Source: DAOUAJ01 sp034433615
Lineage (GTDB): Bacteria > Chloroflexota > Anaerolineae > DUEN01
Assembly: GCA_034433615.1 (NCBI GenBank)
Contig: DAOUAJ010000089.1
Span: 1-13,415, forward strand
DNA length: 13,415 nucleotides
Direction: 5' to 3'
Below the pieces are notes generated by a model. The model worked only from the letters and a program-made list of their open reading frames with translations, searched no databases and was not told the DNA's origin. The position numbers were made by a program, and so were the translations under genes. Of this stretch, positions 1 to 7,739 are shown in pieces (position 1 is the first letter of the stretch; every line of letters begins with the position of its first letter).

Positions 1-1
1 C

Positions 2-3000
2 CCACCCATCGTGATGACCATCATCGGCCATCTGGCCACCCTGGCCCCCGACAGCGAAGGCAGCATCCTGTTGCAGGTGCGCGACCCGGTCACAGGAAAG
101 TCCGTCCCCAATGCCCGGGTCAAGGTGCTGCTGGGGACGCCAGGCCGTAAATCCCAGGAGGTCTTCGCCGGCAAGACCGACGAGAACGGGCTGCTCACCG
201 CCCGCTTCCCGGTGCCCGAATCGGTGGAAAACCCGGAGCAACTGTTGACCATCGTGGCTGAGACGGATAAAGGCTCGGCCCGGCACGATGAAGAGGTGTA
301 CGTGGGCCGGGTCTACAACGTCCTGGTCTCCACCGACAAGCCGGTCTACCAGCCGGGTCAGATCATCCACATGCGCGCCCTGGCGCTAGACACGGTGGCG
401 CTCAAGGCTGCCCAGGAACAGCCCCTGATCCTCACGGTGCAAGACCCCCAGGGTAACCGGGTGATGCGCAAAGAGCTGACCACCTCCCGCTGGGGCATCG
501 CCGTAGCTGACTTCACCCTGGACAGCCAGGCCGCCAGCGGCGACTACGTCATCACCGCCGAGATGGGGCCAGTGACCAGCAGCCGCACCGTCGAGGTCAA
601 GCCGTACACGCTCCCCCGTTTCAAGATCAACTTCGAGAGCGACAAGAGCTTCTACCTGCCCGGTGAAAAGGCGGGCGGCACGGTGAATGCCCGGTACTTC
701 TTCGGCAAGCCCGTGGCAGGCGGCCAGGTGCGCATCGTCGGCTTCGTCACCGACGTAGAAAGGCAGCAGGTCTTCGAGTTGACCGGCCAGACCGACGCCG
801 ACGGCGTTTATCGCTACGAGTTCGACGTGCCCGGCGCACTGGTGGCCCAGGTGGAAGGGGACACCGCCGAGGTGGACCTGGAGATCACCGTCGTGGACAC
901 GGCCAACCACGCCGAGACCATCTCCGAGAGTGTGACAGTAGCCAAACAGGTGTTGCTCATCGAAGCCGTGCCCGAATCGGGCTTCCTGCGCCCTGGCGTC
1001 GAGAACATCGTCTACCTCCAGGTCAGCTACCCTGACGGTCAGGCCGCCGTCGCCGAGCTGACCGTCCAGGTGGACGAGCGCAAGCCCCGGACGGTGAAGA
1101 CCGATGCCTACGGCTTGGCGACCATCACCCTGACGCCCAGGAGCAGCCAGGACGTCACGCTGGACATCAAAGCCGTGGACGATCAAGGCCACGAGGTTCA
1201 GCAGACTTTGACCCTGGGCGCAACGGGCGGCGACACAGCCATCTTGCTCCGCCCGGAGAAGGCCGCCTACCGGATCGGCGAGACGCTGAACGTGGACGCC
1301 TACGTGGCCGGCCACGCGACCACCGTCTACCTGGACGTGGTGAAGGAGGGGCAGACCTTCGGGCTGGTCGCCTTGCCCGTGCAGGATGGCAAAGCCGCGG
1401 CCAGCATTGACCTCGATGGCAGCCTCCTGGGCACGTTGGAGCTACACGGCTACGTCATCACGGATCGGGGCGAGATCGTGCGCGACCGGCGGCTGGTGCT
1501 GGTCAGCCCGGCGCCGGCCCAGGTGGACGTGCAGGCTGATGCCGAAGTCTACAGGCCCGGCGACACGGCCTACCTGGCCCTGAGCGTGAGCCGGGACGGT
1601 CGCCCCATGCCCAGCGCGCTGGGGATCAGCATCGTGGACGAGTCAGTCTTCTCGGTGGGCGCGCAGGACCCTGGCTTCGCCCGCACGTACTTCTTGCTGG
1701 AGCGCGAGCTGCTGGAGCCCCGCTACGAGATCCACGACTTCACGCCGCTGGGTGACGAGACCTCCCCCTACGATCGCGAGTACGAAGGGGTCCGCCGCAC
1801 AGCTTACAGTCCAAATCTTAACGACGCCCGCCAGGTGGCCCTCTTCGGCGCCCTGGCCCAGGAGCTAGCCCTGGACGACGTCAACGCCGGGCAACAGGCC
1901 TTGCATCAAGCCTGGCTGGCGCAATTCGACCCCCTTCCCCTGTCGGCGTCTGCGACAACAGGGGAAAGGCTGGGGAAGGGGGCCATTGCCGCCGCCCGCG
2001 GCCGGTCCGCAGCCGCGCTGTTGCTGGTGCCCATGGTGGGCCTGGCCTTCTACGACGGACGCAGGCGTATGCGCGCCGTCCTGATCACCCTGGCCGTCCT
2101 CGCTCTGGTCGGCGTCTTCCTGCTGAGCTGCGCGCCAGCCCCAGCTCCGGCCGCCCCGGCCGCCGAAATGGCTGCGCCGGCCCCCAGGGAGGTCCCTGTA
2201 GCGGAGCCACTCTATGAGGCTAAAACCGCGGCCGCCGGCGGGGTCGGTGGAAAACCCCAGCCCCCGCGTCTGCGCCAGTTCTTCCCTGAGACCCTCCTCT
2301 GGCTGCCGGAGCTGGAAACTGACGCCGACGGCCGGGCTGAGGTCGCCGTCTCTATCGCCGACTCCATCACCACCTGGCGGGTGAGCGTGCTCACTTCTGA
2401 CGAGGATGGCAACCTGGGCAGCGCCGAGGTGGGGCTGAAAGTTTTCCAGGACTTCTTCGTGGAGCCGGACCTGCCCCGCTTCCTCACCCAGGGCGATGAG
2501 ATCGCCGTGCCGGTGAGCATCTTCAACTACCTAGATGTGCCGCAGGAGATCCGCCTGAAGGTGGCCGAGGCCGACTGGTTCGAGTTCATCGAGGAACCCC
2601 AGCTTTCCTTCCAGATCGGCGCCAACGAGGTGGCGGCAGTCTACATCCCCATCCGCGTCACCGATTTCGGCCTGGGCGACTTCCAGATCACGGCCACGGG
2701 CAGCCAGATGGACGATGCCGTGCTGCGCCAGGTGGAGGTCCTGCCCGACGGCAAGCCGCTGGCCTTTACGGAGGGTGGCAGGCTGACGGCTGAGCAGACC
2801 TTTGACTTCACTTTGCCGGAGACAGCCGTCCCCGGCACGGCCCGCGTGACCGTCCGGGTCTTCCCCGGCGTGGTCAGCCAGGTGGTTCAGGGTCTGGAGG
2901 GGTTGCTGCAACAGCCCTTCGGCTGCTTCGAGCAGACCAGCAGCACCACCTATCCCAACGTGCTGGTGCTGGACTACCTCAAGACCACCGGCCAGATCAA

Positions 3001-4396
3001 CCCCCGCATCCAGCTCCAGGCCGAGCAGTACATCAACCTGGGCTACCAGCGGCTGCTCAGCTTTGAGGTGCTCGGCACACCCGGCGGCTTCAGCCTCTTC
3101 GGCGACCCGCCCGCGCAGACCATGCTCACTGCCTACGGGCTGATGGAGTTCACCGATATGAGCAAGGTCGCCTACGTGGACCCGGCCCTGCTGGAGCGCA
3201 CTGCCAACTTCCTCTTCGGGCAACAGCGCGGCGATGGCAGTTGGGATGCCCGGGGGATGACCATCGAGAGCGGCTGGGAGCGGTTGGGCGATGCCCGGCT
3301 GCCGGTCACCGCCTACATCGCCTGGGCGCTGGCAGATGCTGGCTACGCTAACGGCGAGCCGGTGCAGCGGGCGGTCCGGTACCTCCGCGACCGCGTGACC
3401 CCCGATCTGGATCCCTACGCCCTGGCTATCGTGGTCAATGCCCTGGTCGCCGTTGATCCCCACGACAAGGCCGCACTTGAGCTGCTGTCGAGGCTGGTAG
3501 CAGAGGCCGAGGCCGGCGAAGATGGCACGGCCTTCTGGCGTTCGGACCTGCCCACTTACATGGGTGGCTACGGCGATGTGGCCAGCGTGGAGACGACGGC
3601 CATGATCGCCATCGCCCTGATGCGCTCTGGATTTCACCTGGACGTGGCGCAGCGGGCGCTCGACTTCTTGGCCAGCCAGCGGGACAGCTTCGGCACCTTC
3701 TACACCACTCAGGCCACTATCCTGGCGCTGAAGGCCCTGCTCCTGGGCGCGAAGCTGGGCGGCGAGGGCGGCGAGGCCACGGTCAACATCGGACTGAGCG
3801 ATGGTCGCCGCGAAACGCTGGCCGTCACCGCCGAGAATGCCGACGTGGTGCAGCAGGTGAGCTTCGACGACCTGGGGGTGGGCGAGGGGTACGCGCTCTC
3901 CCTGGCCGTCGAGGGTGAGCGGGCGCTGCAGTACCAGATCGTCACAGAGTACTACGTGCCCTGGTCGGCGGTGATAGAGGAGCCAGAGGAGAAGCCGGCC
4001 ATGCGGGTGGACGTGGCCTACGATCGCACCGAGCTGGCCGTTAACGATACCGTGAACGTAGTCGCCGAAGTCGAGCTGCTGGTCCCCGGCCAGGCGGGCA
4101 TGGTGCTGGTGGACCTGGGGGTGCCGCCCGGCTTCAGCCCGGTGAGTGAGGACCTGGACGCGCTGGTGGAGAGCGGCGCCATCAGCCGCTACGAGCTGAC
4201 CGGCCGCCAGATCCTGCTCTACCTGACGGACGTCCCCAGCGGCAAAGTTTATCGCTTCGAGTACCGGCTGCGGGCGCGCTTCCCCATCAAGGCACAGACG
4301 CCACGCAGCCAGGTCTACGACTACTACACGCCCAAGCGCCAGCACACCCAGCCGCCGCAACGGATCACGGTCACCCTGGGGACGCCCAGGCCGTGA
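2..4396 (+). CDS. Alpha-2-macroglobulin family protein with thioester and internal membrane hairpin (5' partial)
   Basis: Large bacterial alpha-2-macroglobulin (A2M), a family that traps proteases outside the cytoplasmic membrane: bait cleavage exposes a thioester that bonds to the attacker. Residues are numbered from the GTG at 11. Macroglobulin domains fill the N-terminal half, with an MG2-type strand (STDKPVYQPGQ) near 107-117, a second such motif (VYRPGD) near 512 and VDESVF near 542. The A2M core starts at FFPETLLW (757-764). The thioester motif GCFEQ is at 971-975, followed by a helical toroid domain, and a receptor-binding-like beta domain runs from about 1331 to the end. Unusually, residues 666-707 form two hydrophobic segments separated by DGRRRMR and ending in LLSC, followed by a Pro/Ala-rich stretch to about 755. 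The frame is open to the window edge, GTG 11 and ATG 14 lack a ribosome site, and no signal peptide is visible, so the true start is probably upstream. Family call is secure; topology is inferred. Confidence 0.93.
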   Translation, partial: PPIVMTIIGHLATLAPDSEGSILLQVRDPVTGKSVPNARVKVLLGTPGRKSQEVFAGKTDENGLLTARFPVPESVENPEQLLTIVAETDKGSARHDEEVYVGRVYNVLVSTDKPVYQPGQIIHMRALALDTVALKAAQEQPLILTVQDPQGNRVMRKELTTSRWGIAVADFTLDSQAASGDYVITAEMGPVTSSRTVEVKPYTLPRFKINFESDKSFYLPGEKAGGTVNARYFFGKPVAGGQVRIVGFVTDVERQQVFELTGQTDADGVYRYEFDVPGALVAQVEGDTAEVDLEITVVDTANHAETISESVTVAKQVLLIEAVPESGFLRPGVENIVYLQVSYPDGQAAVAELTVQVDERKPRTVKTDAYGLATITLTPRSSQDVTLDIKAVDDQGHEVQQTLTLGATGGDTAILLRPEKAAYRIGETLNVDAYVAGHATTVYLDVVKEGQTFGLVALPVQDGKAAASIDLDGSLLGTLELHGYVITDRGEIVRDRRLVLVSPAPAQVDVQADAEVYRPGDTAYLALSVSRDGRPMPSALGISIVDESVFSVGAQDPGFARTYFLLERELLEPRYEIHDFTPLGDETSPYDREYEGVRRTAYSPNLNDARQVALFGALAQELALDDVNAGQQALHQAWLAQFDPLPLSASATTGERLGKGAIAAARGRSAAALLLVPMVGLAFYDGRRRMRAVLITLAVLALVGVFLLSCAPAPAPAAPAAEMAAPAPREVPVAEPLYEAKTAAAGGVGGKPQPPRLRQFFPETLLWLPELETDADGRAEVAVSIADSITTWRVSVLTSDEDGNLGSAEVGLKVFQDFFVEPDLPRFLTQGDEIAVPVSIFNYLDVPQEIRLKVAEADWFEFIEEPQLSFQIGANEVAAVYIPIRVTDFGLGDFQITATGSQMDDAVLRQVEVLPDGKPLAFTEGGRLTAEQTFDFTLPETAVPGTARVTVRVFPGVVSQVVQGLEGLLQQPFGCFEQTSSTTYPNVLVLDYLKTTGQINPRIQLQAEQYINLGYQRLLSFEVLGTPGGFSLFGDPPAQTMLTAYGLMEFTDMSKVAYVDPALLERTANFLFGQQRGDGSWDARGMTIESGWERLGDARLPVTAYIAWALADAGYANGEPVQRAVRYLRDRVTPDLDPYALAIVVNALVAVDPHDKAALELLSRLVAEAEAGEDGTAFWRSDLPTYMGGYGDVASVETTAMIAIALMRSGFHLDVAQRALDFLASQRDSFGTFYTTQATILALKALLLGAKLGGEGGEATVNIGLSDGRRETLAVTAENADVVQQVSFDDLGVGEGYALSLAVEGERALQYQIVTEYYVPWSAVIEEPEEKPAMRVDVAYDRTELAVNDTVNVVAEVELLVPGQAGMVLVDLGVPPGFSPVSEDLDALVESGAISRYELTGRQILLYLTDVPSGKVYRFEYRLRARFPIKAQTPRSQVYDYYTPKRQHTQPPQRITVTLGTPRP
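1930..1982. repeat. GC-rich inverted repeat inside the alpha-2-macroglobulin gene
   Basis: The left arm (1930-1945, C-rich, ending CCCCTGTCG) is mirrored by two right-hand blocks: CGACAACAGGGG at 1953-1964 and GGGGAAGGGGG at 1972-1982. The match is imperfect because of small insertions on the right side. It encodes DPLPLSASATTGERLGKGA in frame, just before the hydrophobic hairpin of the protein. The low-complexity palindromic character differs from the surrounding coding sequence and resembles a short dispersed repeat that landed in frame. No second copy is present in this window. Confidence 0.5.
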
Positions 4397-4422
4397 GGGT
4401 CGAAGACCCCCCTACCTTCTGC

Positions 4423-4461
4423 GCCTCCTTCTCCTCTCCGCGGCAGAGAGGAGAAGGAGGC
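4423..4461. terminator. Perfect 16-bp stem-loop between convergent genes
   Basis: Arms 4423-4438 and 4446-4461 pair perfectly around the 7-nt loop CGCGGCA, starting 27 bp after the alpha-2-macroglobulin stop. No T-tract follows on either strand, so it is not a textbook intrinsic terminator. It may stop or stabilise the 3' end of the transcript, or be a dispersed palindromic repeat. A second small palindrome, CTCGTGC-C-GCACGAG (4464-4478), follows directly. The rest of the gap, 4479-4604, holds nothing I can identify with confidence. Confidence 0.55.
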
Positions 4462-4604
4462 TACTCGTGCCGCACGAGAAGGCAGGCATGTGCGTAGCCC
4501 GGCAGCTTAACATGTACGAGAAGGAGCTCAGCCCTGGCCAGGAGTTGGGCACACAAGCGGAGGAAAGCTAAAGGAAGGCTGTTTCGCCTCGTGAAGAGCG
4601 CCTC

Positions 4605-4621
4605 AAGACTTCCAAAGTCTT
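4605..4621 (-). terminator. Small hairpin after the uracil-DNA glycosylase stop
   Basis: AAGACTT (4605-4611), loop CCA, AAGTCTT (4615-4621) form a 7-bp stem with a 3-nt loop. It starts 5 nt past the stop codon of the minus-strand glycosylase gene, which is where a terminator would sit. It has no U-run on the minus strand, so termination would be weak or factor-dependent. Confidence 0.35.
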
Positions 4622-4626
4622 TGTGT

Positions 4627-5328
4627 TCACGTGGTTTCCTCAATCAGCCGGCGGGCCAGCGCGAAGACCTCGTCCAGCATCGTCTCGGTTAAGCGGCCAG
4701 TTTGGGTATTTTGTCGGCTGGGATGGTAAGAGGCGATCAGGTGTGGCAGGTTATCAGGCAGACGATAGTGCACGCCGTGAGCGAAGCGCAGCCGAGGAAG
4801 CGAGTCCCCCATCCCTTGCACAGCAGCCAGATACCCGTCGAAGGCGAGGTGTCCCAGGACTACGACGACTCGTATCCGGCCAAGGAGCGCGAGCTCACGT
4901 TGCAGGAACGGCCGGCAGTTGGCGATCTCCTGGGACGTGGGCCGGTTCTGAGGTGGAGCGCAACGCACCACCGCGGTGATGTAGGCATCGTGTAGGTACA
5001 AGCCGTCGTTTCGGTGCACGGTGGTCGGCTGGTTGGCGAAGCCTGCGCGGTGGAGCGCTCGCGTCAGCCAGACCCCGGAGCCGTCGCCGGTGAACATTCG
5101 CCCGGTGCGGTTAGCCCCGTGAGCCCCCGGCGCCAGCCCCACGACGAGCAGGCGAGCATTGGGGTCGCCGAAGCCTGGCACCGGCCGTCCCCAGTAGTTC
5201 CAATCTCGGTAGGCGCGTCGTTTGACCCGCGCCACTTCCTCACGCCAGGCAACCAGTCGGGGACATATCCGGCAAGCAACGATCTCCTCCGATAAGCCCC
5301 CTAGCCCCTTATCTCTGGAAATGACCAT
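4627..5328 (-). CDS. Family 5 uracil-DNA glycosylase (UDGb type)
   Basis: Base-excision repair enzyme that removes uracil, and in this family often other deaminated bases, from DNA. The 233-residue protein has the four cysteines of an iron-sulfur cluster site: C19 and C22 (CRIC) plus C123 and C138 (C-x14-C). Motif 1 is GLAPGAHG (64-71) followed by NRTGR-MFTGD. This is the family 5 signature, and it lacks the GEAPG-type motif of family 4. Motif 2 is HPSRQN (202-207). The ATG at 5328 is supported by AGGTGA at 5338-5343 (minus strand), nine bases upstream. The gene lies 27 bp downstream of the FGGY kinase on the same strand, so the two are probably co-transcribed, with no obvious functional link. 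Such iron-sulfur UDGs are common in thermophiles, though this alone does not prove thermophily. Confidence 0.93.
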   Translation of the reverse strand: MVISRDKGLGGLSEEIVACRICPRLVAWREEVARVKRRAYRDWNYWGRPVPGFGDPNARLLVVGLAPGAHGANRTGRMFTGDGSGVWLTRALHRAGFANQPTTVHRNDGLYLHDAYITAVVRCAPPQNRPTSQEIANCRPFLQRELALLGRIRVVVVLGHLAFDGYLAAVQGMGDSLPRLRFAHGVHYRLPDNLPHLIASYHPSRQNTQTGRLTETMLDEVFALARRLIEETT

Positions 5329-5355
5329 GTTTACAAATCACCTCGCCCCGGGCCT

Positions 5356-6870
5356 TTAGCGCACCAGCCGGTCGGGGCGGCGCGCCACGCGAGAAAGGGG
5401 CAAGTAGCCTGATCGGTAGCGCTTGACATACTCCGTGTGCGCTTCCATGTCGGGCTGATAGCGCGCGGGGGGGGTGGCTACGCACGCGTACGCCGCCTCT
5501 GCGTCGGTGAACAGTCCAGTGCCTATCCCGGCCAACAGCGCGGCTCCTAGCGCGCCCCCCTCTCGGGCGACGGCCCGCTCCACCACGCGACCGGTGATGT
5601 CGGCCTTAAGCTGAAGCCAGAACTCGTTGGCCGCGCCCCCTCCCACTGTTCGCAGCGTAGGCATTGGGATGTTGGCTCCTGCCACCATCGCATCCAGTGT
5701 GGTGCGCATTTCGTAGCATAATCCCTCAAACACGGCCCGGGCGACGTCCGCCAGCGTGTGATGCTCGCGCAGCCCCATGATCGCGGCGGTGGCCTCGGGG
5801 TCACGATCCGGGGAGCCGGCCCCTGCCAGGAATGGCAGCAACCACAGGCCGCGTGCCCCAGGCTGACTGGCCTGCGCCTGAGCGGTCAGACGTTCTCTGG
5901 CTTCTGCGATGGGTACACCCGGCGCGATCACGGCGGCCAGCCGATCAATCAGCGGTCCCACCCCCAGCACGCCAGCTAGCAGATAGAACCGGCCAGCCGC
6001 CACGTGGCACCCACAGCATAACCCTAACTGGCGAGTATGCTCGTCCAGATGCGGACGCTCTACAGTGGCCAGTAATGCCTCCGTCGTACCAGTGGAGTCC
6101 AGTATGATGTCCGGATGAAAGGCACCGGCCGCCAGCGCGGCGCAGACGTGATCGTGTCCACCGGTGACCACCTGGACGTGGAGAGGAAGACCGGTCTGCG
6201 CAGCCGATTCGGCGGTGATCCTTCCCAATGCCTGGCCACCGGGCAATGGTTCTGGGAAGATGGAAGGGGAGATACCGGCGGCTGTACACATCTCCTCCGA
6301 CCAGCGCAAGCGCCCGACGTCGAAAGCCAGGGTACGGCAGGCCTGGGACGTGCTGATGGCCGGCACACCGCACAACCGCCAGGCGATGTAATCAGCGACG
6401 CTTAACCAGCGGTGCAGGCGGGCGAATGCTTCGGGCTGGTGAACCTGTAGCCACATCAGCTTGAGCAAGGTAAAAATGTGGCCAGGCGGCAGGCCAGTAA
6501 TGGCAAATTGCTGGGCGGGAGTAACCCGTTGCCCCCACACCGGCTCCTGTTCGACCGTGCGGCCGTCATGCCAGGCGATGATCGGATAGATCGGTTGATC
6601 GTGCTCGTCCAAGAACACGCCCGCTTCGCCTACACTGCTCACGGCCACGCCGACAATGGTTTGGGGATGGGGGATGGCTGCGACGACTTCCCGTACCAGG
6701 CTCGCAGCCATTGTCCAGATGGCTTCCGGATCGTGTTCGACCTGCTCTGCCCCCACCTGCACCGCGGGTGTCAGCGCGGCCGCGCTGGCGAGTGTGCGGC
6801 CCGTGGACACATCCAAAATAATGGCTTTGCTGTTGGTGGTTCCGATGTCAATGCCGACCAGCAATGTCAT
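5356..6870 (-). CDS. FGGY family carbohydrate kinase (substrate not determined)
   Basis: ATP-dependent sugar kinase of the xylulokinase/gluconokinase/glycerol kinase superfamily; at 504 residues it has the usual length. The N-terminal phosphate-binding motif is DIGTTNSK (8-15). AWHDGR (99-104) is the sugar-contact region. GGHDHV (237-242) carries the probable catalytic base D240. DSTGTTEAL (258-266) and GGGAANEFW (410-418) belong to the C-terminal ATPase half, followed by EGGALGAA (437-444). Both FGGY domains are complete, so the enzyme is probably active. The ATG at 6870 has AAGGT at 6878-6882 (minus strand) seven bases upstream. The gene starts 91 bp after the ferritin stop on the same strand and I see no strong promoter there, so read-through from ferritin is possible. 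There is no sugar transporter or isomerase beside it, so substrate (xylulose, gluconate, fuculose or other) cannot be assigned. Confidence 0.9.
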   Translation of the reverse strand: MTLLVGIDIGTTNSKAIILDVSTGRTLASAAALTPAVQVGAEQVEHDPEAIWTMAASLVREVVAAIPHPQTIVGVAVSSVGEAGVFLDEHDQPIYPIIAWHDGRTVEQEPVWGQRVTPAQQFAITGLPPGHIFTLLKLMWLQVHQPEAFARLHRWLSVADYIAWRLCGVPAISTSQACRTLAFDVGRLRWSEEMCTAAGISPSIFPEPLPGGQALGRITAESAAQTGLPLHVQVVTGGHDHVCAALAAGAFHPDIILDSTGTTEALLATVERPHLDEHTRQLGLCCGCHVAAGRFYLLAGVLGVGPLIDRLAAVIAPGVPIAEARERLTAQAQASQPGARGLWLLPFLAGAGSPDRDPEATAAIMGLREHHTLADVARAVFEGLCYEMRTTLDAMVAGANIPMPTLRTVGGGAANEFWLQLKADITGRVVERAVAREGGALGAALLAGIGTGLFTDAEAAYACVATPPARYQPDMEAHTEYVKRYRSGYLPLSRVARRPDRLVR

Positions 6871-6961
6871 GAAGTGACCTTCGCTTGTTACGTTTGCGTT
6901 GCGGGTCAGAGTAGCTTGGTCGTTGAGGCAGCATCAGTGCTCTGTGAGCTCCGATGCGCCC

Positions 6962-7450
6962 CTACTCGCGCTTGCCCAGCTCTCGATCCAACATGAAGAG
7001 GGACCCTTTGTGATCCCCGATCATCCTCAGCGTCTCGATGATCTGGGCCGCGGTGTGCTCTTCCTCGACTTGCTCATCCACGAACCACTGCAGAAAGCCC
7101 TGGCTGGCATAATCCTTCTCCTGGGCCGCCAGTGTATAGAGGTTGTTGATCATCCCTGTCACTTTCTGCTCGTGAGCGAGGGTCTCCTCAAAGACGTGCA
7201 GTGGCGACTGAAAGTCGGCCAGTGGCTGGTCAATGGCCTTCAGGACAACGCGCCCGCCACGGTCGTAAATGAAGTCGTAGAACTTCATAGCATGCCCCGT
7301 CTCCTCCTGGGCCTGCGCGCGCATCCAGTGCGCAAAGCCTGGAAGATTGACCGAGTCACAGTAAGCCGCCATCGAGAGGTACAGGTAAGCAGAATAAAGC
7401 TCGTTCTTGATCTGTTCGTTCATCGCGTCCTGGATGGTCTTGCTGAGCAT
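6962..7450 (-). CDS. ftnA: Non-haem bacterial ferritin (FtnA type)
   Basis: Iron-storage protein that oxidises Fe(II) at a di-iron ferroxidase centre and stores the mineral in a 24-subunit shell. The 162-residue protein has every ligand of E. coli FtnA at identical numbering: E17, E50 and H53 (in QEETGH), E94, Q127 and E130, plus E49, E126 and E129 of the third site. No haem-ligating Met of the bacterioferritin type is evident at the usual position, so ferritin is preferred. The ATG at 7450 is chosen because the family's conserved N-terminus (LSKTIQDAMNEQI) begins there and AAGGAG lies just upstream at 7460-7465. The frame stays open to 7672, but that extension is not ferritin-like and is probably non-coding leader. 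No convincing Fur box was found upstream. Confidence 0.95.
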   Translation of the reverse strand: MLSKTIQDAMNEQIKNELYSAYLYLSMAAYCDSVNLPGFAHWMRAQAQEETGHAMKFYDFIYDRGGRVVLKAIDQPLADFQSPLHVFEETLAHEQKVTGMINNLYTLAAQEKDYASQGFLQWFVDEQVEEEHTAAQIIETLRMIGDHKGSLFMLDRELGKRE

Positions 7451-7661
7451 GGCTTTTCTCTCCTTATATTGTGGGTTCAGTGAGATCATTCGATTGACTG
7501 GCAACACCGGTTGCGCGAACAGCTTCAACGCTCGATGCGGCCGATGATCCGTAGGGAGTATAAGCGCCCTGCGAGCCAATAACTGTAATCCTTCACCCTG
7601 TGACTCTACTTGACCAGGAATGCGGCCACGTGCATATAGCCGAAGGGAACCCGACCCTATG
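7451..7661. other. Intergenic leader between divergent ferritin and response regulator
   Basis: This non-coding stretch should hold the ferritin promoter. On the minus strand TATACT (plus positions 7557-7562) is a possible -10 element, but no good -35 lies at 16-18 bp. It would imply a leader of about 100 nt. A small hairpin, GCAAC-ACCG-GTTGC, sits at 7501-7514. I see no ORF with a ribosome site, no tRNA and no riboswitch that I recognise. Confidence 0.4.
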
Positions 7662-7691
7662 TTGCCTATCACCCACTGGCGCGCTTATAAT
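7662..7691 (+). promoter_or_regulatory. Sigma70-type promoter of the two-component operon
   Basis: TTGCCT (7662-7667), an 18-bp spacer and a perfect TATAAT (7686-7691) point to transcription starting near 7698, giving a leader of about 42 nt to the ATG at 7740. Inside that leader TTAGTCG is repeated in direct tandem at 7703-7709 and 7710-7716. It could be a regulator-binding site. AGGT at 7731-7734 is a weak ribosome site. Confidence 0.65.
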
Positions 7692-7739
7692 TGCAGTAGA
7701 GCTTAGTCGTTAGTCGAACATCGTTTTGGCAGGTCATCC

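Noticed and set aside
386..1315. Long minus-strand open frame (309 codons) inside the alpha-2-macroglobulin gene
   Set aside because: Antisense to a clearly conserved protein, His/Gly/Val-rich low-quality composition and no recognisable domain; typical of GC-rich genes with biased third codon positions.
2531..4360. Minus-strand open frame of 609 codons opposite the A2M thioester region
   Set aside because: The plus strand carries the GCFEQ thioester and MG domains. The antisense product has no recognisable motif and its composition mirrors the sense codons.
4461..4643. 60-codon minus-strand frame following the uracil-DNA glycosylase
   Set aside because: TTG start without a good ribosome site, overlaps the end of the glycosylase gene, and lies in a hairpin-rich convergent gap. 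No family resemblance.
7451..7672. N-terminal extension of ferritin in the same open frame
   Set aside because: Not ferritin-like. The internal ATG at 7450 has a strong AAGGAG ribosome site, and all ligands then match FtnA numbering exactly.
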